A stretch of 64,000 nt of DNA from contig OX104125.1 in NCBI GenBank assembly GCA_944474755.1, forward strand, positions 50,145,346-50,209,345. The letters run 5' to 3'. Source of the DNA: Limnoperna fortunei. Its lineage: Eukaryota > Mollusca > Bivalvia > Mytilida > Modiolidae. Below, piece by piece: positions 21,740 to 32,571 of the stretch. Position numbers and translations under genes: made by a program. The first letter of the stretch is position 1, and each line of letters starts with the position of its first letter. The notes beneath the pieces were generated by a model. It saw only the letters and a list, made by a program, of their open reading frames with translations, was not told the DNA's origin and searched no databases.

Positions 21740-23047
21740 TACTCTGCATGGAATCCAGTAGTAATGGTGTACTGCCTTACGAGGTCTACCACTGAATATT
21801 ATATTTAAAAAGTCCAATTATCTCCCCTGAATAATATCCTACAGCGACAAAAATTCTTCATGCACATCTACATATGATGTACTTCCTTCTTGTAATGTTT
21901 CATCAAAATCTGTCAACATGGTCAAGGGGTTTAGGAGGAGTTGCACTTATGAGGTCTCGCACTAACTACTAGTACTATATTTAATTAAAATCAATATGCA
22001 CAGGGGAGCAAAAGCAGAGTAGAGGTATTTTATTAACAAAACTTTCCTTGTCTTCATTTCAAGATTTAACATAATTGGTTATTACAGGCATCACATGTAA
22101 ACTGGAGACAAATTAAGTGAGGAAGGGTTTCAGCAGGAAAAATGTAAGCTTTATCAACAAATTTTCAAAGTTGAATAAAATATGAATATTTGAATCTTCT
22201 AACAGTATTGAACCATTGTGTAAAATTTCAGATATAAACTTGATGTAGTTTTTGAGTTTTGTAGACAGAGGGAAGGACAAATAGCACAGACAGGCAAAGT
22301 TTCAATAGTTTCATTAAAATCGGTTGAAAACTTTATGAGTTATGGTCCGGAAACCACTAATTCAAGAAATTTTCTAACGTTTTCTGTCACTGTGACCTTG
22401 ACCTTGAACGGATTTACCCCAAAATCAATAAAGTTCCTCCTCTTAAGGTATGTAACAATATACCAGTTTCATTAAAATCGGTTAAGAACTTTTTGAGTTA
22501 TGGTCCGGAAACCACTAATTCAAGAAATTTTCTAACATTTTTCTGTCGCTGTGACCTTGACCTTGAACGGATTTACCCCAAAATCAATAGGGTTCTTCCT
22601 CTTATGGTATGTAACAATATCCCAACCTTTCAATAAAATTGGTTGAGAACGTTTTGAGTTATGGTCCAGAAACCACATATTCAAGAAATTTTATAACGTT
22701 TTTCTGTCGCTGTGACCTTGACCTTGAACGGATTTACTCCAAAATCAATAGGGTTCCTCGTTTTATGGTATGTAACAATATCCTGAAGTTTCATTAAAAG
22801 CGGTTCACAACTTTCTGAGTTAAGTTAATTATCTCTGAATAATATCCGGCAGCAACGAAAATTCTTCTACATATGATGTACTCCCTTCATGTAAATTTTC
22901 ATAAAAATCTGTGAAGCGGTTTAGGAGGAGAAGGGCTAACAAGGGATGTGGACAGACAGACAGACAGATGGGCAGACAGACCGACAGACAGACAGAGACA
23001 GGGTGATTCCTATATACCCCCCTCAAACAAGTTTGCAGGGGGTATAA
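21740..23047 (+). mobile_element. Tandem-repeat element with DR0 motifs, GGAC/ACAG tract and hairpin end
   Basis: Three ~160-bp units carry GGATTTACCCC/GGATTTACTCC at about 22410, 22570 and 22730. Each has TGACCTTGACCT, a DR0 of the AGGTCA half-site on the minus strand, at 22393, 22552 and 22713. The block TACATATGATGTACT appears at both ends of the region (about 21870 and 22870). The 3' end has a GACAGACAGACAG microsatellite (about 22951-22998) and ATACCCCCCTC...GCAGGGGGTAT. It belongs to the same architectural group as family V. Confidence 0.6.
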
Positions 23048-23179
23048 CTACTAATGGTTGTACTAGTACATGTATGATAATAAATTGTTCATAATATATA
23101 TAGGAAGAAAGTTAAAAAAAACAAAACAATGGAAGAAATAAACATTGTACATTCAAAATTACAGCTGCTTTACTGTTGC

Positions 23180-23770
23180 TTTTACTTCTGAATAAAAAGC
23201 ATTGCTTTCAAGGATATTTTTTAAACACATTATTAAACAATAGGGTATTATCAACGAAAGACTTTGCAATTAGAGCTCCATCTCATGTCTGCATGTGAAT
23301 GACGACTGATGCAAATAAAGAAGATATTTGCTATGAAATTTATTTTAAAAAAATACTAGTAAGTGCTATTTTTGAAATTTTTTAATGTTAACTAATATAT
23401 ATAACAAAAAATATTACAACTCCAAGATACATTGCATTTGTTTATTTACAATAATTGTGGTCTCCAAATTCTGAAATAATAATAAAATCATTTTCTAAAG
23501 TTAAATTACTATATATATGTTTAAAAACACCAGTCTGCTGGAATTATAATTCAGAAATGCACATTGGGATAGTTTTCAGAGTATACCACAGTAGATTGTT
23601 CTAACACAGAATTTTTTACTGTTTTTGTCAAATCAGAATGCAAGTTTGTATTCAATTATAGTATGTTACCATGGGTAAGAGTCTTTTAGTTCAAAGGTCA
23701 CAATGCAATTGGAAAATATACCGACTGCGTCACAAAAATTATGATCTTTTATTTATACTACATGTACATG
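23180..23770 (-). mobile_element. Dispersed repeat, inverted copy of 47369-48600
   Basis: Blocks AACAATAGGGTATTATCAA, GCAATTAGAGCTCCATCTC, GTAGATTGTTCTAACACAGA and CCATGGGTAAGAGTCTTTTAG recur, inverted, at 47.4-48.6 kb. The end ACCGACTGCGTC corresponds to CCGACGCAGTCGG at the other copies. No coding sequence is present. Confidence 0.65.
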
Positions 23771-24465
23771 ACGTATACAGTGTATTCTCACCAACTTTGA
23801 ACTACATGTACTTAAAATAAATCCATATAATTTCAAGCATTTTAATGATATAAAAATCAAACAAAGTGCAAGTTTCTGCAGTCATACAATGTTAGAATAT
23901 CTCACATAAGTCAAATTAAGATATATAACAAAAGATCTATTCAGTTAATTTATTGACTTCTAATTTTTTTATAAGTAAAACTATTACTTTTTCCCCAATT
24001 TCAAGAAAAACATCAATAAAATTGAAAGGAGGGGCTGTTTTTAAAAAGGCAACAAAATCACTGCATTTGGCACAGCCGCATGAAGTGCAAATTTATTCGG
24101 CTATCTTTATTGTACATGTACAGCAAATGTAAATTGTAATGATTGCAGGATAATGTAATTTGTCAAATTCCAACAGCAAAAGTGAAGGACAATTTGTGAA
24201 ATGTAAACAACATAGGCATTATATGAAATGTGGAGTTGTTATTGTGGGGGGGGGGGGGAATTTTTTCTATTCGATTTTCGTTATTAAAAGGTACAGTTTG
24301 GAATAATTAAACATGCAAGCAAAAAACTGCATTACATGGGGGTGTGATTTTAGTACTAGTACAATTGATTTACTAGTATGATCTTATTTACCGTCATATT
24401 GTCATTTTCAGTTAAGATATAATGTCAAAAAAATCTTCAAAGACAATATTTTGTTACCAATTGAA
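23771..24465. other. Nothing recognised
   Basis: AT-rich sequence with a G homopolymer at about 24246-24258. I see no coding or repeat structure. Confidence 0.3.
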
Positions 24466-25165
24466 ACTAGAGGCTCCCAGGAGCCTGTATCGCTCACCTG
24501 AACCTGAAACCAAAGAACCCTTTTTTATTCAGCTTTTCTTTGTTATAAGGAATTGCCCAACACTTCTGCAAAAATCATTAATTTTGACCTTTTAAGGGAA
24601 ATAACTCCTATAAGGAGGATCTTTTGATGGTTAGAGGGAGAAGGGAGGTTCACTTCAAATTTGCTGTTCCTGTTATACTTTTTTAACTATCAGTCGAAAA
24701 CTCTCTCGACCCCCCCCCCCCCTCTTTTTTCATTTTTTCTATTTTAATCCAACGTAGCTATGTAGGTAGTCAGCAGGGCTCGCGTTGGAGGGCGACTCGG
24801 GCGAAGAAATGGCCTTATCGTGGTCCCACTTCGCCTTCAATCATCTTAATAAGCGAAGTGAAGTCGCCCTTTCATTTTTTAGAATCGCCTGATGCCACCT
24901 TTCAAATTTTATTCCCATTTTGTTAAGAACTCTTCGTTTTTTGATACAGTGCCACAAGTTCAACTGGTACCCTTTTAACTTTTATTTGGTATATAAAGCG
25001 CAGGTTTAAAATACGACCGGAAACCAGTTCAGAGCAAAAATACGTGAATGTTTCTGGAGCGGATATGAATTTAATTCCAGAGATTGCAAATATACGATGG
25101 TGATAGTATTGAAATGAGCATTGCAATGATAGAAACGTAGTAAACAAGTGTGGACACAGAAAAAC

Positions 25166-25946
25166 GTCTCGCCTGAATTCCGCATCAATAACGAAAATAA
25201 ATTTCGTCATAAGCATTACGTAAATAGCATTAATTATGAGCAGCGGCCTGTATACCAATTATTGTCACCATACTATGCATAGTTACAGAGGAACTGTCCT
25301 AACACAAAAACTTTAACGTAGTCGCTGAACCGTTAAATTGAGGTCAAGGTCAGGTGACACCTACCAGACAATCATTTACTATTCATCAGCAACCTATATA
25401 CCAAATATTGTCATCCTACCATGCTTGGTTACAGGGGAACAGCAGTAACCTAAAAACTTTAACGTAGTCACTGGACCGTGAAATTGATGTCAAGGTCAAA
25501 TGGCACCTACCAGACAGTCATGTACTATTCATCAGCAACCTATATACCAAATATTGTCATCCTACCATGTGTAGTTACAGAGGAACTGTCGTAACCCAAA
25601 AACTTTAACGTAGTCACTGGACCATGAAATTGAGGTCAAGGTCAGGTGACGTGTCCTACCAGACAGTCATGTACTAGTCATCAGCAACCTATATACCAAA
25701 TATTGTCATCCTACCATGCGTGGTTACAGAGCAGAGGAACTGTCGTAACCTAAAAACTTGAACGTAGTCGCTGGACCGTGAAATTGAGGTCAAGGTCAGG
25801 TGACAGGTGACTGGCAAGTACTCATCATAAGCTACCTCTGGACCAAATTTGATGGACCTAGGGCTTGGGCTTACAAAGATATGAAGCAAGATGTCAAGTG
25901 TTTACGCCGCCGCCGCCGCCGGATTCCCATTCGTCGCAGGCGAGAC
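25166..25946 (+). mobile_element. Family Y tandem-repeat element nested in the 2.3-kb element
   Basis: The perfect 10-bp inverted ends are GTCTCGCCTG (25166-25175) and CAGGCGAGAC (25937-25946). Inside are four units with AGGTCAAGGTCA-like motifs at 25341, 25487, 25633 and 25787 (146, 146 and 154 bp apart), each with ATACCAAATATTGTCATCCTA. A (GCC)n tract at 25904-25920 precedes the 3' end. Short open frames here are repeat translations. Confidence 0.7.
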
Positions 25947-26173
25947 AAAAATAGTTTTTTTGGGAATTTACTTTAAACAAATTTAAGTTAAATATGAAAA
26001 AGTTAACAGATTTGTCACAATGATGTAATTTTCTACTTCTAGTTCTAATAGTACTTCATTATAATTCAATCAATTTGTAGACCAATGACAAAAAACATTT
26101 TTTAATGAACAGTTTTGTGACAGTTGATACTTTTTTTTATTGTTATGTTTAATACATGTATTTATGAAAATGT

Positions 26174-26804
26174 TAGCTACAATAATGTAGCTCCTTTTTT
26201 TTATGGACGGAGCTACAAAGAGGTTCCATTACTCGTAATGGAGCAAAAACACTTTTGGGATTTACACATATTTTCTGCCATTTAACCTTTGTCTTTATTT
26301 AATAAATATGTTTTCTTTCCTCCGCCGTTCATCTGATATGTCTACAAGGTCTAATTAAATAATTTTAACACTTTTTCGTAATCGTGGCATTGTTGACATA
26401 ATTAAAATTGTGGAGTGTAGAATTTCGGAATCGTATCGGTAAAATTTGTAATGGGACATAATCATAATGCAAATGAATACAGCTGAAATCATATGGAATT
26501 ACATTTTTTACCAAATCGATTCCGATATTATCGAAATTTTGCACTTCCGGAATTCATATTTTGTTAACAATGCCATGATTACGAATAAAGTGATAAAACT
26601 AACGAATACGGTGTTGTGGAAATATCAGTTAAACTGCAAATACATAAAAAAAGTATGTAGCAATTTAGGGAAACAGTTTAATAGCTATTATATGCATAAA
26701 ACCCCCGGGTGTGAATCACTCCCAGCTTGCTCCATTACAAGTAATGGGACCTCTTTGTAGCTCCGTCCATAAAAAAAAAAATAGGAGCTACATTATTGTA
26801 GCTA
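26174..26804. mobile_element. 631-bp MITE with 10-bp target duplication
   Basis: The left end TAGCTACAATAATGTAGCTCC is mirrored at the right end. The TIRs extend about 75 bp and include ATGGACGGAGCTACAAAGAGG. ATGAAAATGT flanks it at 26164-26173 and 26805-26814. The TIR tip is itself a small palindrome (GCTACA/TGTAGC). The interior is AT-rich and non-coding; the 97-codon frame at 26467-26760 runs into the TIR and has no motif. It is nested inside the 2.3-kb element. Confidence 0.85.
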
Positions 26805-27695
26805 ATGAAAATGTGTGATAATAGTTAATCAAATCTTTTACTTTATCCTCAATAAATTAAACTGTTAAAAAAAAATGTAACAATAAAAAATTCAAATGCC
26901 AAATTAACATGTATTCAAAAAACAGACAAAATAGGACGCTTTCGCGACATATAATAATGCAACTTCTCCCTGTTGTCCATCCACTTCTCCCTGTTTTATC
27001 CTCACTTCTCCCTGTCAGCCCCACAAAAGAGAAGTGACTTCTCCCTATAATTTTGACCCAGCGTGAGCCCTGGTCAGGTGTCATGATTTGCACAATTTTG
27101 GTAGAGGACATCCTAAAGATGATGTGTGCAATGTTTCAAAGCAGTCCTTTCATTGGTTTAAGAGGAGAAGATTTTTTAAAATCAAGTAAAATTGATTAAA
27201 AAATGTTCAAGGAGAATAATTCCTAAACGGTTCATCAGACAATCTTGACCCTAAAGTCATTTTTGTAGCCCTCATAGAGCAGAACAATTAAGCAATGCTA
27301 ACTTTTTCTCTAGTTCTAATAATTTTCAAGATTTTGAGGCAAAAATGGCAAAAATAATCAATTTGGACAATTAAAGGGCAATAACTCCTATAAGGAGTCA
27401 TCATACAACTTCAACCCAATGTAGTGTTTCGTAGAGCTTTTGATGCAGATGAAGGCATGTCTCTTCGGTTTTCCTGTATCTGTTACACTTTTTTAAATAT
27501 AAGCCAAAAACTGTATTTTACCGCCTCCCTCATCCTATTTTTAGCCATGTTGGCCATGTTGGTTAATCTGCAGCCATGGTTGGTGCAAACTTGGTTGAGG
27601 ACATTTGACGGATGATGTGTACAAAGTTTCAAAGCAGTACTTTCAGTTGTTTCAGAGGAGAAGATTTTAAAAAATCAATTAAAACCAATTAAAAA

Positions 27696-28123
27696 ATCGA
27701 AGAATGTGTCCATGGGACACGGATGCCCCCGCTAAATGAAGTCCCAAACAGGAAGTAGTTGTCCGACAGGTCTGAAAGTTGCTTAGGACGTACAACTTAT
27801 GATACTGAACCACCCTGCCAAATTTCAAATTGTTCTCATGTACGGTTTCTGAGAAAAGCTTGACGGAAATTTGTACATACGGACGGACGTATTTACGTAC
27901 AAATGAAGTCCCAAACAGGAAGTAGTTGTCCGACAAGTCTGAAAGTCACTTAGGACGTACAACTTGTGATACTGAACCACCCTGCAAAATTTCAAATTGT
28001 TCTCATGTACGGTTTCTGAGAAAAGCTTGACGGAAATTTGTTCGGACGTACGGACGGACGGACGGACAGATGGACGGACATGAGTAAAACTTAATGCCCC
28101 CCGACATGTCGTCGCGGGGGCAT
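27696..28123 (+). mobile_element. Family U element, complete copy nested in family T
   Basis: It opens GAATGTGTCCATGGGACACGG with ATGCCCCCGCT close behind, and ends GTCGTCGCGGGGGCAT, giving inverted GC-rich ends (ATGCCCCCGC/GCGGGGGCAT). Two internal copies of a ~190-bp unit include AACAGGAAGTAGTTGTCCGA and TTAGGACGTACAACTT, followed by a GGAC microsatellite (28044-28078). Uninterrupted family T sequence at 16146-16180 shows the empty site. Confidence 0.7.
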
Positions 28124-28676
28124 AAAAAAACAGTTCAAGGGGAATAACTCTTAAACAGTTAATCAAACAATCTTGACCCTTAAGTCATTTTGTAGCCCTC
28201 ATAGAGCAGAACAATTAAGCAATGCTAACTTTTTCTCTAGTTCTAATAATTTTCAAGATTTTGAGGCAAAAATGGCAAAAATCCTCAATTTTGACAATTA
28301 AAGGGCAATAACTCCTATAAGGAGTCATCATACAACTTTGACCCAATGTAGTGTTTTGTAGAGCTTGAGATGCTGAAGAAGGAAGGTTTCTTCGGTTTTC
28401 CTGTATCTGTTATACTTTTTGAACTATAAGCAAAAAACTGTATTTTGACCCCCCTGTTCTATTTTTAGCCATGGCGGCCATGTTGGTTGGTCTGAACCAT
28501 GATTTGGGCAAACTTGGTAGAGGGCATTTTACTGATGATGTATGCACAGTTTCAAAGCAATCCCTTCAGTGGTTTTGGAGGTGAAAAGTTTTGAAGAAAA
28601 GTTAACGACGACGGACGATGACGACGGACGCCAAGTGATGGCAATAGCTCACATGACCCTTCGGTTCAGCTAATAA

Positions 28677-29495
28677 CAAATGGCAAATGAACAGAGATCA
28701 TTTTGAGATGAGCCATGTGTAAATTAACGCTTTAAACTTCATAAAGGCATAATTAAAATACCTGAATGCTTCCAAAAAGCATAACAAAGACCTGCAAGGG
28801 GCAATAATTTTTGTAAAATGTGCCTATACCTGTTGGGTGGTCCAATTTTTTTGGACTAAGTTGAAAAGTAACTTGTAAAAGTAACAAAATTGGCTACTGT
28901 TTCATTTCTATAGCCGGATGTAACCGGGAACCAGCTTGACAAACCCATGCGCAACATGTCGATATTCGTACTTGGGTCTCAGATATGCAATTTAAATTTG
29001 AAATGTTTGGTTAAAAAATTTTTTTAAGTCTAAGTATTATTTTCAGCATTCAAATCTAGCGAACAGTTTTAATAAAAATCATAACTAAAAAAGCAGGACC
29101 AAACGGTTATTTAGGTCGAAGCATTTGTAAGTATCCTAACGTGGTTTTTACAACAAAGGGCGATTTCTTCAATTCCTGCAAAGGGTAAAAAAATCAAGCT
29201 AGACCCGAAACAGGGAACTATTGAAATGTTCCTCTGTAGTGGCGATAATTCAAAAGACACCTTTGAAACCATTTCCTGAAATTAAGATTTATACTTCAAC
29301 ACATTAAAACAACTGATATATTATTTTTGTTCAACAAAAAGTCTGTTGTACATGTATTAAGAAGTAAATATTCTCAGAAAATGTTTCCAAAAAGAGTAAA
29401 AAAAACTAAAATTCAATTTTGGCCAGCTGGGCTCTATAATGAGGCATAGTCCCTTGACCCCAGCTAGATCATGGCCCATTGAATATTCTAATAAT
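28677..29495. other. Nothing recognised
   Basis: AT-rich sequence without coding potential or evident repeat structure in this window. Confidence 0.3.
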
Positions 29496-29499
29496 CCAA

Positions 29500-30068
29500 A
29501 ATGATCCCTGGTGAAAAAAGATGTTCAGAATTGGCCAATTGACCCATTTCCAGTTTAACATGATTTACCGGTATCTCCCATTTACTTTCAGTTAAAAATT
29601 ACTTTGATATAGAAATAAATATTTTACATTGTTTTTGATTGTTTGTTTATTGTTTAATGCCACTTTTAGCAATGTCTTGAACAGCTATATCATGGTGTAC
29701 AGTTTTATTAGAGGGGATTTGCCGGAGTACCCAGAGAAAACCCCCAACCTTTGGTAGGAAAACTGGCAATCCTTGTCAATTAAGATTGAGTCCAGTAAAC
29801 CCTGCCTGCAGTGAGACTCGAACCTGCAACCTCAGTGTTGACAGACCACGTGATCAAAAGTAGACGAAATACATTAACCACTCGGCCACCGTGGAACCCG
29901 CATTGTTTTTGTACTGTTTGTCTATGCCAATTAAATTTAGTAGATGTTACTTTAGCCATAAACAACAGATGAGTTTCAATATCAAAATATGACGTCATGA
30001 GTAAGCTTGTTTAATCAAGCCATAAAACAGCTGGGGTTCTACCTCAGATTACCATCAGGTAATGGGGG
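29500..30068 (+). repeat. Segment duplicated at 32572-32905
   Basis: TTGACCCATTTCC, AACATGATTTACCGG, TTACTTTCAGTTAAAAA, GTAGATGTTACTTTAGCCATA and CAGCTGGGGTTCTACCTCAGATTA occur in the same order in the copy at 32.57 kb. This copy carries a SINE insertion (29638-29900) that the other lacks. It is non-coding. Confidence 0.65.
29638..29900 (-). mobile_element. tRNA-derived SINE, full length, 11-bp target duplication
   Basis: This 263-bp copy is in minus orientation. Read on the minus strand it starts with a tRNA-like head (GGTGGCCGAGTGG as A box, GGTTCGAGTCTCAC as B box), passes through TTGACAAGGATTGCCAGTTT, and ends in an A/C-rich (AAACAAACAAT-type) tail. CATTGTTTTTG flanks it perfectly (29627-29637 and 29901-29911). 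The duplicated segment at 32.7 kb shows the empty site. It resembles molluscan V-type/RUDI-like SINEs by design; the exact family is not verified. Confidence 0.88.
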
Positions 30069-30236
30069 ATTATAATATGACGTCCTTTAAACACTTTGGA
30101 TTCAATTTCATCGTTCTTTGTTCTGATTGTTAAATATATTGTTAATGTTAATAAATATATATGCTAATTTGTTTATAATTTATATTTCTTTTTTTTCTAC
30201 CAAGTTATTCACGAGAAAAATAATAGCGAGCAAAGC

Positions 30237-30728
30237 TCACAAAGATGTCCGCGAAGAGCGGTGAGCTCTAGCATGTCTAGGACAATTACGTGTCATATGA
30301 TCAAAATAAAATCAGGTGATTAAAATCTGCTTAATGCTGATATTGATTTTTTTTCATCCGGAAGTTGATATCGTCAAAAACTGTAACAAAGTGAATGAAG
30401 AAAAGTGCTAAAAATAATTTTAAGAAAGACTTGAAAATAAAGTTGACATCGATAAAAAATAAATGCTATATATTTAAAATTAACAACAAAAATTTCATAC
30501 TATTTTTTGCAATCTCTAAATCGATCCTTAAAAAAATTGACAATCAAATTACATTTCAAGTGATGTCACCGTTACAAAGAAAGACGTCATGTGACCACTG
30601 ACATTTAGAGGCATTTTTAGGGTGTTCGGAAGTAACGTCAATTATGAAATGCATATTATATATTGATAATAAAGGACTATATTGTCTGTGCTCTCATTTT
30701 GGCAATGCCTACTCCATATTAATTTTGT
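30237..30728 (+). mobile_element. Element nested in the 14.6-kb-type repeat; copy at 54412-54935
   Basis: The flanks (CACGAGAAA before, TCTCGGAAAT after) are contiguous in the uninterrupted copy at 15.25 kb, so this stretch is an insertion. The same sequence occurs inverted at 54412-54935 (CATCCGGAAGTTGATATCGTC, AAAGAAAGACGTCATGTGAC, GGCAATGCCTACTCCATATT). Open frames inside are short and AT-driven. The class is unknown. Confidence 0.65.
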
Positions 30729-30824
30729 AACAAGTAAGGATCTCGGAAATTGAAACAGCTAAACATGCTAAAATAAACCTTTACCTATATGTAGGCACGA
30801 AATGTAAAATTTCTATATTTTCAT

Positions 30825-30945
30825 ATCAGAATAAAAATAATTAATGCCTACCCCAATTAATTGATTATTTAAATATGGGTAGGTAATGCTCGCGGCAAAA
30901 TATTCATGAATATACATGTAATGCCTACCCATATTTTAAGGGCAC
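30825..30945. repeat. Decayed foldback element related to 15380-15534
   Basis: ATTATTTAAATATGGGTAGG and ATGAATATACATGTAATGCCTACCCATATT are inverted parts of the same family as the foldback at 15.4 kb, here with a damaged left arm. Confidence 0.55.
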
Positions 30946-31373
30946 CCTGATTTACAAAAATACCCTTGAAAATACAGTATATAAATATTACCTGTCTGAC
31001 AGGGTGACAGTATTTTCGAAAGTTGACAATTTTGCTGCCACTAAGTCGGACATGTAACATTTTTTTTATAATAGCGAAAAACTATTCAAACCATGAAGAA
31101 CTTTATTCAATAATGTTATTTAATTGATGTAATAATGGTAATGAAACAGCAATTTAACAATAAAAGTAAACTAACATTATCTTTAATCTACCTAGTTTGA
31201 AGTAGAAAAACGTTTGTTGCTCGACATTATTGTCGTCTGTTTACAACGGAAATGTAAAAATAGATACTAGTATTGCGCATGCACAAATGGTAGTGTAACA
31301 TTCCGTAACTATGGTAGCGGGAGACAGTATTTTTAGCGGGTGACAGTATTTTTCAGACAGTAAATTTTTTTTC

Positions 31374-32394
31374 CGACGCAGTCGGTATTATATTCACTTT
31401 TTACCCTTTGACCTCATGACACTTCACCTCTCGTAATTCTGTTTCTTGATTGGTTAAAAACCAATTGGACGGGGGTACGGAACAGGGTGGTAAATTGGAC
31501 AGGGGCTCGGAACAGGGTGGTAATTCACCTTTCAAATTGTGTACTATTATATTAGATTTTACCGTCTGTTTGTTTATAAAATTATTTCATAGTGCAATCT
31601 AAGTATAAAGAACGATAGAGATGGGCTGCAGTTTGTAAAATTTTATATCAAACAACTTGTTCAAAAACGTTAAATATTTTTTATTTGAAGTACAGCGAAA
31701 ATTAAATGCATATTAACAAGCTGGATTTTAGCGGGCTTTTATGGAGGATAAAAAAGACGAAGAGACGAAATTTTAATTAATTTCTAAATTGAAATTAACA
31801 ATCTTTTAATATTCATGTTGATATTAAATTAAATGTATTATTGTTCTTGGGCGTCCGTCGTAGTACGCACATAGATAGAGAGTTGTGGCTCTAATTGTAA
31901 AGCATACTTTGCTTATTCAGTAAATTTAAACTATAAACATTTTATTAAAAAATGTCTAATATTCAATTTGTTTACATTATTGTATAACTGCTTTGGTGCT
32001 CGCAGAAAAACTTCATTTCTATATCTTAGGCATTGGGTTTCAATACATAATAGCAATAAACTTTCTGGAATACATATACATGTACAACAAAGTACATGTA
32101 GTTGTATGTACATTATCAATTTTAGGTTAACTGTATGCTTGGTAAATCTGTTAATATCGAAAACACGTAAATAAAAGGGGGCACATATGTATAAATGAAT
32201 AATTTCAAACTCGTTTCATCTGGGACTAGTGTTAATTTATAGGTTCATGATTTAGTAATAATTGTCTGTCAGTACTTCCCCCAAAAAATTTCCATCAAAC
32301 ATTTCTGGTCTATTGAAAGGGGGAATTTGTATGACAATAAAGGCGATTCGTAGTTCAATGCATAACTCAATTTATATCTTTACTGCGTCGGTTA
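31374..32394 (+). mobile_element. Dispersed element with CCGACGCAGT ends, copy A
   Basis: It starts TTCCGACGCAGTCGGTAT and ends near 32394 with TACTGCGTCGGTTATC, giving inverted CCGACGCAGT ends. Next to the right end is ATCTTTTTTAAAGATAGTACTTG, also found at 48826-48855. Inside, TCTAATTGTAAAGCATACTTTGC matches the other copies at 23.2 and 48.5 kb. A duplicated GGAACAGGGTGGTAA block lies at 31475-31525. No protein is encoded. Confidence 0.6.
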
Positions 32395-32571
32395 TCTTTT
32401 TTAAAGATAGTACTTGTTTACAGTACTTATCATGCTTATATGTCACGGTGGCCTATGGAGGATTAACATTGTAAATGAAATTGAGGTATAATAATAACAA
32501 ATGATAGATACTAGTATTACCATATATTATGATAATAAACCAATATTTGGGAAATATATATTTTGCTTTGT

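Larger units (their letters stand above)
24774..27072. mobile_element. 2.3-kb TIR element with 5-bp target duplication
   Basis: The left terminus CAGGGCTCGCGTTGG and the right terminus (reverse complement CAGGGCTCACGCTGG) form a 15-bp imperfect TIR. GTCAG flanks it at 24769-24773 and 27073-27077. Uninterrupted family T units (for example near 16511 and 28480) support an empty site at this point. The right end has a CACTTCTCCCTGT tandem (about 26970-27020). No transposase frame is visible. The CAGGG start recalls hAT elements, but their duplication is 8 bp, so the class is left open. Confidence 0.7.
24466..28676 (+). repeat. Family T repeat array interrupted by nested elements
   Basis: It starts with a short stem (GGCTCCCAGGAGCC) and CGCTCACCTGA and ends GACGACGGACGCC...GGCAATAGCTCACATGA. 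Internal ~490-bp units are recognised by GCAAACTTGG (27586 and 28507; a diverged GCACAATTTTGG near 27090) and by AGGGCAATAACTCCTATAAGGAG (27370, 28303). Two insertions interrupt it: a 2.3-kb element at 24774-27072 and a family U element at 27696-28123. Removing them restores alignment with the other T units. Confidence 0.7.

Noticed and set aside
26467..26760. 97-codon frame as a transposase piece
   Set aside because: It ends within the terminal inverted repeat of a MITE, is AT-driven and has no motif.
27679..28166. Overlapping minus-strand frames with similar sequences
   Set aside because: They are translations of the duplicated family U unit, as is the frame at 10383-10670.
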